NCBI GenBank assembly: GCA_026988195.1
Contig: JALSLS010000368.1
Coordinates: 1 to 9,978 of the forward strand
Direction of reading: 5' to 3'
Source: Methylomonas sp.
Lineage (GTDB): Bacteria > Pseudomonadota > Gammaproteobacteria > Methylococcales > Methylomonadaceae
Length of the DNA: 9,978 bases
Shown piece by piece: positions 1-5,557 of the stretch. The stretch's first letter is position 1. Each line of letters starts with the position of its first letter. Below the pieces are notes generated by a model that was given only the letters and a program-made list of their open reading frames with translations, made no database searches and was not told where the DNA came from. The position numbers and the translations under genes are program-made.

Positions 1-48
1 TACCGAGAGTTTGCACAAGAACATGGCCACGGGCATCACCACCATTAA
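1..48 (+). CDS. C-terminal end of an unidentified protein with a His-rich tail (partial)
   Basis: Frame 1 is open from the left edge to a TAA at 46-48 and reads YREFAQEHGHGHHHH. The tail has six His in the last eight residues, and the stretch is richer in G+C than the AT-rich DNA after it, which suggests real coding. His-rich tails like this occur on nickel or zinc handling proteins such as SlyD-type isomerases and metallochaperones, but 15 codons do not identify the family. It is cut by the window edge, so the gene lies mainly outside. Confidence 0.45.
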   Translation, partial: YREFAQEHGHGHHHH

Positions 49-332
49 ATACAAGGGTGTTAAGTCAGTGTTACACTAATCATTAAAGTATTCAAAACAA
101 ATAACAAGGGCAATAGGCACCTGATTATTGAATCTATCCACCTCAAAAACAGGGGAAGTAAAGGAGTATTTTTCTCTTTAAGATTGTAAAAGTAATTTTA
201 TTTTACTCCCCCCACCCCATCCTTCGGCTCTCTTGGGAGAAGAAGCTAAGAGCGATAGTTATTTTTTACTTTGACGGTTTACGAAGTAAATTTATAGGTA
301 TTTACGCTGGAACGACAAGGCTTATTTGCATC

Positions 333-351
333 GCACGGGCATAGCCTGTGC
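333..351. repeat. Short GC-rich hairpin
   Basis: GCACGGGC (333-340) can pair with GCCTGTGC (344-351) across a three-base loop, with seven Watson-Crick pairs and one G-T pair. Neither side is followed by a T-run, so it is not a standard intrinsic terminator. It may be a copy of a dispersed palindromic repeat. Confidence 0.4.
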
Positions 352-384
352 CATAAAAATTAAGAGTCGAATCCACCAGTTAAA

Positions 385-416
385 TAAGCCGACAATACAA
401 ACCTATTGTCGGCTTA
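385..416 (-). terminator. Probable intrinsic terminator of the HAF-repeat PEP-CTERM gene
   Basis: A perfect 13-bp stem (385-397 with 404-416, core GCCGACAATA) has a six-base loop. It begins 22 bases after the stop codon of the minus-strand gene. On the minus strand the stem is followed by TTTAAC, a short and weak T-tract, so termination may be partial. The plus-strand side has no T-run. The position just past the stop supports a terminator rather than a random palindrome. Confidence 0.65.
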
Positions 417-438
417 ATGGAGTTAATCAGAAAGAAAT

Positions 439-1554
439 TTAACTGATTTTTCTGCGCTTACCGAACAAGCCAAGCAAACCAAGTGCAGGCATCATAAAGG
501 TAATAGCAGCTGGCAAAGGAACTACTGTAAGAAGATAAGCATGAGATGCCCCACCAATTGAACCCCAACCTACAATTTGACCACTGTCGTTAATACCTTG
601 AGCTGATACCAACTTCCATTTTTCCTGGTCATTTGCCGATAACAAACTGGTTAGGTCATGCATTTCACCCTCAGTATAGAGATAAGCCAATCCACTCCCT
701 TCTAATAGGTGCGACCTGTACCCCCCAACAACCTGCCCTGACATGTTAATATCATAGGCAAACGAATCACCTTCGATACTACCAAGATCTTTCATTACAC
801 CATCTTCATACAGGAAAGTATGATAGCTACCACTTTCAGTTAAGGAATTACCAACAACCTGGTTATTGTTGTTAATCGCCCTTGCTTCTGAAAAGCCCGT
901 ATTTTCTAGCGACCCTAAGCTTGTCATTGTACCATTCTGGTAAATAAAGCCAAGAGTGTTGGCTCCTGCAGTTGTAGAAGTCCCAGTGATAATACCATTA
1001 TCATTAATACCGAAAGCACCTGAAGACTTACCACCTAAAGTGCCTATACCCGTCATAACACCATTTTCATAAATAAAAGCTTCCGACGTAGAACCTGACC
1101 CGTTGGTGTGAGAATGACCAACTACTTGTCCAGCTTCATTAATATCATGAGCGTAGGAAAATTTTCCAGACCCTAATGTTCCCAAGTTTTTTAGCTCCCC
1201 TCTTTCATATAGAAAGGCGTTATACTCAGAACTATCAGAGTTAGGCCTAGAGTAACCGACAACCTGTCGACTGAAATTTGATGCTCTAGCAACGGTATTA
1301 CTACCACCAAAGTTACCAAGGTTTAACATTTGGCTATTAGTATACAGAAAGGCACTACGGGTTCCGTTACTCCCGTCGGATTTTGCTGGCCTAGATCGAC
1401 CGACAATGTCACCCGTATTATTAATACCATATGCACGAGAAGATGATCCTCCAAGCGTGCCTAGATCAGTGATTTGGTATTGAACTGATGCTTGCACTAC
1501 TGAACTGCTAGTAGCAAACATTACTGCTGCGGCAATTGAAAATATTAATTTCAT
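439..1554 (-). CDS. Exported HAF-repeat protein with VPLPA-type PEP-CTERM sorting tail
   Basis: A 371-residue protein. Residues 1-23 form a Sec signal peptide (MKLIF, a hydrophobic run, then a VQA-S cleavage site). Residues 28-342 hold about seven repeats of roughly 45 residues, each with the pattern DLGTLGG...A.GINN.GQVVG......AFLY..G.M, the mark of the HAF family of extracellular repeat proteins. They begin near residues 29, 78, 123, 169, 212, 257 and 300. The tail is VPLPAA (345-350), a hydrophobic helix (351-364) and KRRK (366-369), the three-part PEP-CTERM layout recognised by exosortase and probably leading to export into a surface or exopolysaccharide layer. The start is supported by AGGAG eight bases upstream of the ATG. 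The biochemical role of HAF repeats is not known. It lies 128 bases downstream of another PEP-CTERM gene and may share its transcript. Confidence 0.92.
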   Translation of the reverse strand: MKLIFSIAAAVMFATSSSVVQASVQYQITDLGTLGGSSSRAYGINNTGDIVGRSRPAKSDGSNGTRSAFLYTNSQMLNLGNFGGSNTVARASNFSRQVVGYSRPNSDSSEYNAFLYERGELKNLGTLGSGKFSYAHDINEAGQVVGHSHTNGSGSTSEAFIYENGVMTGIGTLGGKSSGAFGINDNGIITGTSTTAGANTLGFIYQNGTMTSLGSLENTGFSEARAINNNNQVVGNSLTESGSYHTFLYEDGVMKDLGSIEGDSFAYDINMSGQVVGGYRSHLLEGSGLAYLYTEGEMHDLTSLLSANDQEKWKLVSAQGINDSGQIVGWGSIGGASHAYLLTVVPLPAAITFMMPALGLLGLFGKRRKIS

Positions 1555-1682
1555 ATTATGCTCTCCTGATTATGTTTCCACCTTATATTCAACCGATGAA
1601 TACAAGATTTCCCCTTAGCTCTAGCGTTTTGGGCATATTTTTATGCTTAATAGCAGGGATCTAAGTTTTAGTTGTTTGAATA

Positions 1683-2477
1683 TTAAGTGAAATGCTGGGC
1701 ACTGTGTTTTTTAGAAATACTAGCAACACCTAATAAACCTGTTATAAAAAGCCAAGCAGCGGCTGGAATTGGAACAGTTGTTACATCTCCTGTACTAAGT
1801 GCGCTAAGAGAAATAGATTGTAATACCTCTGAAGAAACGCGTATATCATCCACTCCTAGTACTGATGAAACCCTTTCTCCGGCCCAAAAATGTGCGTCTT
1901 TTCCGTTATGAAACTTTAATTGGTTAACACCACCTACGACTTCATCAAAATCCCATTCAGTAAAACAACACTCTGCTTCACTACCAAAAAAAGGCGTAAT
2001 ATGCTCTTTGTCAATTGCAAAAGACATGTCATACCATTGTCCATCAGCCGGCAATTCCAGATAAGTCTCAGATGCAGCAAAATGCCATTCCTCAATAGTA
2101 CGAGTGGTAAAGCCAACACGCATATATAAGTTATCAGCTCCCATGTTCTTCATTCTAGCCTGGATGGAGCCAACCCCTGCGGTGCTGTAATTGCCACGCC
2201 ATTCAGTTTCATTTATAAAAGTCATTCTACTGCCTGGGCCGCGCCCTCCGGGTTTACCGCCTGTTGATGTCACTTCCAAATAACGATTACCATCATTATC
2301 TTGTACCACTTTTGGTTGTATTTCTGGCTTGCTTTTAGCGCTACCACCATATTTCCAGCCATGGGTAGAGCTATCTTCAAAGTCATTTAACAAGCTAGAA
2401 TTAACGATAACGGCGAATGCCGAATTAGATGTGAGTGCCCAGAAAAAAACTATAATTCCTATATGTAATCTTTTCAT
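1683..2477 (-). CDS. Exported PEP-CTERM protein with a single beta-rich ectodomain
   Basis: A 264-residue protein. Residues 1-22 are a signal peptide (MKRLH, hydrophobic core, SAFA). Residues 30-215 form one domain that opens with NDFEDSSTHGWKYGG and closes with GVDDIRV, a pattern common in jelly-roll or concanavalin-like extracellular domains, including carbohydrate-binding ones. I infer the fold from this pattern, and no catalytic site is visible. An adjacent Cys pair (170-171) is unusual for an otherwise Cys-free exported protein. The tail is VPIPAA (235-240), a hydrophobic helix to about 254, then KKH, which is a PEP-CTERM anchor. GAGG eight bases upstream supports the ATG. An imperfect dyad and a CRP/FNR-like site lie in the leader. 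The ligand is unknown. Confidence 0.88.
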   Translation of the reverse strand: MKRLHIGIIVFFWALTSNSAFAVIVNSSLLNDFEDSSTHGWKYGGSAKSKPEIQPKVVQDNDGNRYLEVTSTGGKPGGRGPGSRMTFINETEWRGNYSTAGVGSIQARMKNMGADNLYMRVGFTTRTIEEWHFAASETYLELPADGQWYDMSFAIDKEHITPFFGSEAECCFTEWDFDEVVGGVNQLKFHNGKDAHFWAGERVSSVLGVDDIRVSSEVLQSISLSALSTGDVTTVPIPAAAWLFITGLLGVASISKKHSAQHFT

Positions 2478-2503
2478 TTATTACGCCTCAATTTAAAAAA
2501 CAG

Positions 2504-2524
2504 ATGAAGAAGTACTTCCTTCAT
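2504..2524. promoter_or_regulatory. Imperfect dyad in the leader of the upstream PEP-CTERM gene
   Basis: A perfect 10-bp palindrome GAAGTACTTC (2509-2518) sits inside a longer arm pair, ATGAAG on the left and CTTCAT on the right, offset by one base. It lies 27-47 bases upstream of the start codon at 2477. It could be an operator or a 5'-leader hairpin, or chance in AT-rich DNA. Confidence 0.25.
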
Positions 2525-2552
2525 AAAAACTTTTAGCAAAAACTAGGCCATA

Positions 2553-2568
2553 CATGATATATATCACA
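2553..2568. promoter_or_regulatory. CRP/FNR-family-like binding dyad
   Basis: On the plus strand the sequence is CATGA-TATATA-TCACA, matching the CRP consensus TGTGA-N6-TCACA at eight of ten positions with one perfect half-site. It also contains TGAT-ATAT-ATCA, the inner core of an FNR/Anr box. The centre is about 83 bases upstream of the PEP-CTERM gene start at 2477. I could not place a clear -10/-35 pair at the expected distance, so function is uncertain. Confidence 0.35.
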
Positions 2569-2794
2569 GAAAGAAATCATATAACCTATAGATATACCAG
2601 AAGAGGGTGGGAGCAATGTTATAAATACATTTAGCTTATTGGAATTAAGTTATTTATTTTAAATTTTTTGATCAGAAACTAACTTTAAAAGTTATTTCAC
2701 CGAATTAATACTGGCAAATAACATAGTTTATTTAGTGATGAAGAAAAAAGGGGCACGGCTGGATAATCAGGTTTAAATAGCACCAATAATTATT

Positions 2795-3100
2795 GAGTAA
2801 ACTATCATTATCCCAACCTGCCATCAACTACCTTGCTTCCCTCTTCCTTGGCAGTTTCTTCTGCTTCTATTAAATTCAATGTAATATGGTAAATAACAGC
2901 AAGATTTGCAGCATGATGACCTATGTGCGTGTTCGGTTTCTACTCTCATCAAAGGCTAAGCTTAAACCCCAAAGCTAATTATTTTCAATGCTCGGTGAGA
3001 TCAAATTTTATTACCCTTGCTTTTGAGAGTTACCAGCACATAAACTTCTTATAAAGTGGCGTGTTTCATCACCAAAGTAGATAGACTTAAATTTGATTTC
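2795..3100 (-). pseudogene. Decayed C-terminal relic of an ISAs1-family transposase
   Basis: Translating the minus strand with frame changes gives pieces in the right order for the C-terminal third of ISAs1 (H-repeat type) transposases. They are DETRHFIRSL, then after two stops SIENN.LWGLSLAFDES and RNRTRT, then after a shift HIGHHAANLAVIYHITLN, then after another shift GWDNDSLL. Family members read roughly RYYISSL, HWxIENxLHWxLDVxFxED, RxRxGHxAxNxAxxRHIALN and AGWDNDYLL in this order. At least two frameshifts and three in-frame stops show it is dead. The N-terminal two thirds and the element ends are missing or unrecognisable. The family match is from remembered motifs, not a search. Confidence 0.7.
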
Positions 3101-3195
3101 TTACCCACTCGCTATTAAAAAAACCAAAATACTTCCCTTAAAATACGTGAGTACAATACAATGGATCTTTTATAGTAAGTTAAAGAAAGAAAAGA

Positions 3196-3579
3196 ATGAA
3201 AATAGCAGTAATTTTATCAAGTATCTTAATATTCAGTAACAATGTATATGCTGAAAGTACACCTCTTACCAATGAGAATATCCAAGGCACTTGGTCTCTA
3301 GAATACACCAAAAGATCAGAAAAAACTGAGGAACGCTCTCCAAGGGAAGACAACTGGACATTTAATAGTAACGGTACTGTTACTATTAAACACATTCCTC
3401 GTGAAGGTGATTATTATGACCAACTACCCGTAAATTATATTATTGAAGGTGATAAAGTAAAAGTAGCTATTTTAGGCAGATCAGGAAAGTTTGATAACTT
3501 CTCTTTGATCAATAAGGATGAAAAAAATATGACCTTAAAAGCTAGGTTTGGTGATATTTATCAGTTTACAAAAAAATAA
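3196..3579 (+). CDS. Small secreted lipocalin-like protein
   Basis: A 127-residue protein. Residues 1-19 look like a signal peptide (MKIAVIL, hydrophobic core, VYA then ES). The mature part starts with NIQGTWSLEY at about 28-37 and continues as alternating strands: NWTFNSNGTVTI (53-64), YIIEGDKVKV (81-90), and a final stretch ending in RFGDIYQFTKK. The GxW motif near the N terminus, the 'WTFNSNGTV' strand and the small size fit lipocalin-like or calycin beta-barrel proteins that probably sit in the periplasm. No lipobox Cys is present. The ligand is unknown. The start is preceded only by a purine-rich stretch (AAAGAAAGAAAAG). A decayed transposase lies upstream and a palindromic repeat begins right after the stop, so it appears isolated. 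Confidence 0.75.
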   Translation: MKIAVILSSILIFSNNVYAESTPLTNENIQGTWSLEYTKRSEKTEERSPREDNWTFNSNGTVTIKHIPREGDYYDQLPVNYIIEGDKVKVAILGRSGKFDNFSLINKDEKNMTLKARFGDIYQFTKK

Positions 3580-3758
3580 ATGGGTAGAATGAGTTTCCGC
3601 CAAATCATATGGAAAAAGAATAAACCCTTGTGCCACGCGTCATCCCCGAGGTCTTTTATCGGGGATCCATTTTCAGTAAACTAGATTCCTGCTAAGAGAA
3701 TGCAGGAATGACGAGGTTGCAATGTTGGCTTTTTTTAAATGGCGGAAGCTCATGGGTA
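3580..3758. mobile_element. Candidate MITE-like element with terminal inverted repeats
   Basis: ATGAGTTTCCGCCA (3589-3602) is matched by its reverse complement at 3740-3753 with one mismatch in 14. The 7-base word ATGGGTA occurs directly at 3580-3586 and 3752-3758, outside or overlapping the arms, and could be a target-site duplication. Four extra bases lie between the left copy and the repeat core, so the boundaries are imperfect. The interior has no gene but holds the double hairpin at 3638-3713. It starts one base after the stop of the lipocalin-like gene. Confidence 0.45.
3638..3713. repeat. Double-hairpin palindromic repeat (CGTCATCCC...GGAATGACG)
   Basis: The unit begins CGTCAT (3638-3643) and ends ATGACG (3708-3713). 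It contains two hairpins of the same geometry: ATCCCCGA/TCGGGGAT (3642-3649 and 3659-3666) and ATTCCTGC/GCAGGAAT (3685-3692 and 3702-3709), each an 8-bp stem with a 9-base loop. Repeats of this CGTCATTCCC type are known to be dispersed in many proteobacterial genomes. Copy number here cannot be judged from the window. Confidence 0.75.
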
Positions 3759-3811
3759 ATCAGGTAAACATTTAGCTATCCTTCGCGCAGAACAGCTCTT
3801 CATGCAAAAAA

Positions 3812-3878
3812 GTAGGGTGGGCAGTTTTTTGCCCACCATCAATACCGCAACACGGTGGGCAGAAAAGATTGCCACCCT
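3812..3878. repeat. Double-hairpin GGTGGGCA repeat
   Basis: GGTGGGCA (3816-3823) pairs perfectly with TGCCCACC (3830-3837) across a GTTTTT loop. A second GGTGGGCA (3854-3861) faces an imperfect partner TGCCACCC (3870-3877). The outer ends, GTAGGGTGGGCA and TTGCCACCCT, are also near-complementary, so the whole 67 bases can fold as one cruciform. GTAGGGTGGGCA-type repeats are common intergenic sequences in some proteobacteria. Confidence 0.65.
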
Positions 3879-3970
3879 TGCAGCTTATAAACTTCCCCGT
3901 CTTAAATTCTTAGCCAAACATTTGAATAACACCAAGCTATTTTAACTTGAAAGGCTTCTTCCTCTTCGAT

Positions 3971-4104
3971 TCAACCTTCATCCTTGGGCATACGACTTCC
4001 TTTATGAAGCTCTCCCTCTATATCAATAAGCTGTCGCCTATAAAATTCAATATAACTTTCAGCATCTTTAGTACAATGTTTTGCAGGAGAAAATATCTGT
4101 CCAA
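3971..4104 (-). pseudogene. Possible C-terminal gene remnant, family not recognised
   Basis: On the minus strand one frame reads about 44 residues, VLGQIFSPAKHCTKDAES and on through IEFYRRQLIDIEGELHKG to KDEG, ending at TGA (3971-3973). It has a charged, amphipathic, protein-like composition unlike the surrounding noise. It has no start of its own and stops at the arm of the inverted repeat at 4105, as if the gene had been cut by that element. I do not recognise the family. It could also be a chance open stretch. Confidence 0.25.
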
Positions 4105-4175
4105 GCACTAGTCGGCGCGATTAAAATAAGGCTCTTTTCTCTAAAAATTTCAATTATCTTCGTGCCGACTAGTGC
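4105..4175. repeat. Long-range inverted repeat GCACTAGTCGGC
   Basis: GCACTAGTCGGC (4105-4116) is perfectly matched by GCCGACTAGTGC (4164-4175). Four more inner pairs (4117-4120 with 4160-4163, one of them G-T) and outer pairs beyond one mismatch extend the stem. The 39-base loop is AT-rich. A further perfect palindrome, GTGCAT-gg-ATGCAC, overlaps the right arm at 4172-4185. This could be a small mobile or dispersed palindromic unit. Confidence 0.7.
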
Positions 4176-4198
4176 ATGGATGCACGTAGGTAGAGTAA

Positions 4199-4242
4199 TG
4201 CAGGAGCAGCGAAGCGGTGTGCCGAGGGCGGACGCTCCTACA
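4199..4242. repeat. GC-rich stem element TGCAGGAGC...GCTCCTACA
   Basis: TGCAGGAGC (4199-4207) can pair with GCTCCTACA (4234-4242) with eight of nine Watson-Crick pairs and one G-T type position. The 26-base interior is markedly richer in G+C than its neighbours. It directly adjoins the inverted repeat at 4105-4185, and the two may be parts of one composite repeat. Confidence 0.5.
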
Positions 4243-4343
4243 TCATCATTGTCCACTCACAAGCGGGGTAGTTACAATTCAATTTTAGCTGATAACTATG
4301 GGTGCTAAAGCAACCCCCATTACCTTAACCATAAATTTTAGGC

Positions 4344-4375
4344 AAAAAAAAGCAGCTTAAAAAAGCTGCTTTTTT
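4344..4375. terminator. Bidirectional intrinsic terminator after rplS
   Basis: AGCAGCTT (4351-4358) pairs with AAGCTGCT (4363-4370) around an AAAA loop. An A-run on the left and a T-run on the right extend the stem, so both strands read a hairpin followed by T residues. It lies 18 bases past the rplS stop and ends the ffh-rplS operon on the minus strand. It would also stop plus-strand transcripts coming from the repeat region. Confidence 0.93.
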
Positions 4376-4393
4376 ATTAAAGGCAAATTCAGA

Positions 4394-4741
4394 TTATCCT
4401 AATTTTTCTTTAATACGTGCTGCTCTACCTGTTAAATTACGCAAGTAATATAGTTTAGCTCTACGAACCGCACCACGGCGCTTAACTTCTACACCAGCAA
4501 TCATTTTGCTATGTGTTTGAAAAACACGCTCAACACCAACACCATGAGATATTTTTCTTACTGTAAATGCAGAGTTAATACCACGATTACGCTTAGCAAT
4601 TACAACACCTTCATAGGCCTGTACTCTTTCGCGGTCACCCTCTTTAACTTTAACGTTAACAATAACTGTATCTCCTGGTGCAAACTCAGGAATATCAGTT
4701 CTTAATTGCTCTGCATTGATTACATCAATAATATTTGTCAT
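4394..4741 (-). CDS. rplS: 50S ribosomal protein L19
   Basis: L19 sits at the 30S-50S interface of the ribosome. The protein carries the whole family pattern: FAPGDTVIVNVKVKEGDRERVQAYEG, then GVVIAKRNRG, then SAFTVRKIS.GVGVERVFQ, then VKRRGAVRRAKLYYLR and TGRAARIKEKL at the end. With the chosen start it has 115 residues, the normal length. I chose ATG at 4741 (MTNIID) over the in-frame GTG at 4747, because AGGG at 4749-4752 is seven bases from the ATG but only about two from the GTG. It is the last gene of the operon and is followed by a strong terminator. Confidence 0.97.
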   Translation of the reverse strand: MTNIIDVINAEQLRTDIPEFAPGDTVIVNVKVKEGDRERVQAYEGVVIAKRNRGINSAFTVRKISHGVGVERVFQTHSKMIAGVEVKRRGAVRRAKLYYLRNLTGRAARIKEKLG

Positions 4742-4786
4742 TACCACACCCTATAAACATCAATTTTATAAAAAGGATACAAAGGC

Positions 4787-5536
4787 TTAGTCCGACTCAT
4801 GCACTTCATTCCTAAATTCTTTTAACAAAGCATCCTGCTCTGCTGTTAATTCTAATTTTTTCAATAAATCAGGTCTTCTTAGCTTTGTACGTGCTAAAGA
4901 CTGCTTCATTCTCCACCTATCTATCGCTTTATGATTTCCACTAAGCAATACATCAGGTACACGCCCCATTTCCCCGCTCTCAGGCCGGGTATAGTGTGGC
5001 GTATCCAGCAAGCCATTCATAAATGAATCCTGCTGAGCTGAGTCTTCATCACCTAAAACTCCAGGAATTAAACGTGTTATTGAATCAACAACAACCAGCG
5101 CAGCTAACTCACCGCCACTGAGTACATAATCCCCTAAAGACCATTCTTCATCACAAACAGTATCAATAAACCGCTCATCAATCCCTTCATAACGACCTGC
5201 AACCAAAATCAACTGAGAAAACTTACTCGCTTCAAGCAATAAGTCCTGAGTTATTTGCTTACCTTGCGGGCTTAAATAAATAACTTTACAATCAGCATTC
5301 TGGTTTTTTAACTTAGCATCATTAACAGCTTCAAATAGAGGCTGATACTTCATCACCATCCCAGGACCACCACCATAAGGCCGATCATCAACAGTTCTAT
5401 GTCTATCTTGCGTATAATCTCTAGGATTCCACACCGACAAACCAACCGTCTCTCGCTCTATAGCCGTTCCTGTCACCCCATAACTGGAGCCTTCCATGAT
5501 CATGTCAGGGAATAATGTGATGATATCAAATCGCAT
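4787..5536 (-). CDS. trmD: tRNA (guanine37-N1)-methyltransferase TrmD
   Basis: TrmD is a SPOUT-class enzyme that uses S-adenosylmethionine to make m1G37 in tRNAs that read CNN and some other codons, which prevents +1 frameshifting. The 249 residues are of usual length. Visible motifs are YGGGPGM (54-60), YLSPQG (87-92), GRYEGIDERF (114-123) and GDYVLSGGE (135-143), which form the trefoil-knot cofactor site. They are followed by DSF with the catalytic Asp (170), LLDTPHYTRP and the C-terminal tRNA-binding domain (LLSGNH, KQSLARTKLRRPDLL). It starts 21 bases after the rimM stop with only a weak ribosome binding site, so translation is probably coupled to or dependent on the upstream gene. rplS follows within about 45 bases. 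Confidence 0.98.
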   Translation of the reverse strand: MRFDIITLFPDMIMEGSSYGVTGTAIERETVGLSVWNPRDYTQDRHRTVDDRPYGGGPGMVMKYQPLFEAVNDAKLKNQNADCKVIYLSPQGKQITQDLLLEASKFSQLILVAGRYEGIDERFIDTVCDEEWSLGDYVLSGGELAALVVVDSITRLIPGVLGDEDSAQQDSFMNGLLDTPHYTRPESGEMGRVPDVLLSGNHKAIDRWRMKQSLARTKLRRPDLLKKLELTAEQDALLKEFRNEVHESD

Positions 5537-5557
5537 ACTAAGGCTAAATAAAATCGC

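Larger units (their letters stand above)
49..438. other. Non-coding gap with scattered palindromic sequence
   Basis: No open frame here looks like a gene. The gap holds a C-rich stretch at about 205-250, where CTCCC and GGGAG blocks resemble a decayed copy of a dispersed C-rich repeat. It also holds a short hairpin at 333-351 and, next to the following gene, the terminator-like hairpin at 385-416. I see no convincing promoter. Confidence 0.5.
2478..2794. other. AT-rich upstream region of the PEP-CTERM genes, no gene seen
   Basis: No frame in this stretch has coding character. It carries the two dyads listed separately and otherwise long A/T runs. It must include the promoter of the minus-strand PEP-CTERM gene, but I cannot point to it with confidence. 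Confidence 0.4.

Noticed and set aside
1633..1646. Hairpin GCATA-TTTT-TATGC between the two PEP-CTERM genes as a terminator
   Set aside because: The stem is only five A/T-rich pairs, too weak to be called.
1687..2129. Plus-strand open frames opposite the second PEP-CTERM gene, plus a minus-strand frame at 1934-2119
   Set aside because: They lie wholly within a clear coding gene with a signal peptide and sorting tail, and none has a ribosome binding site or recognisable domain.
3180..3395. Minus-strand open frame opposite the lipocalin-like gene
   Set aside because: It overlaps the plus-strand gene that has a signal peptide and fold pattern; the antisense frame is just hydrophobic shadow.
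116..3765. Word TAATCAGGT seen near 2763, 3757 and as reverse complement at 119-127
   Set aside because: Nine bases in AT-rich DNA, with flanks that do not align; not enough to call a repeat.
3638..4242. CRISPR array
   Set aside because: The repeats are palindromes of different families with no regular spacing and no identical direct repeats.
4068..4308. Two overlapping open frames on opposite strands over the inverted repeat
   Set aside because: Their similar peptides come from the symmetry of the repeat arms; neither has a ribosome binding site nor extends beyond the repeat with coding character.
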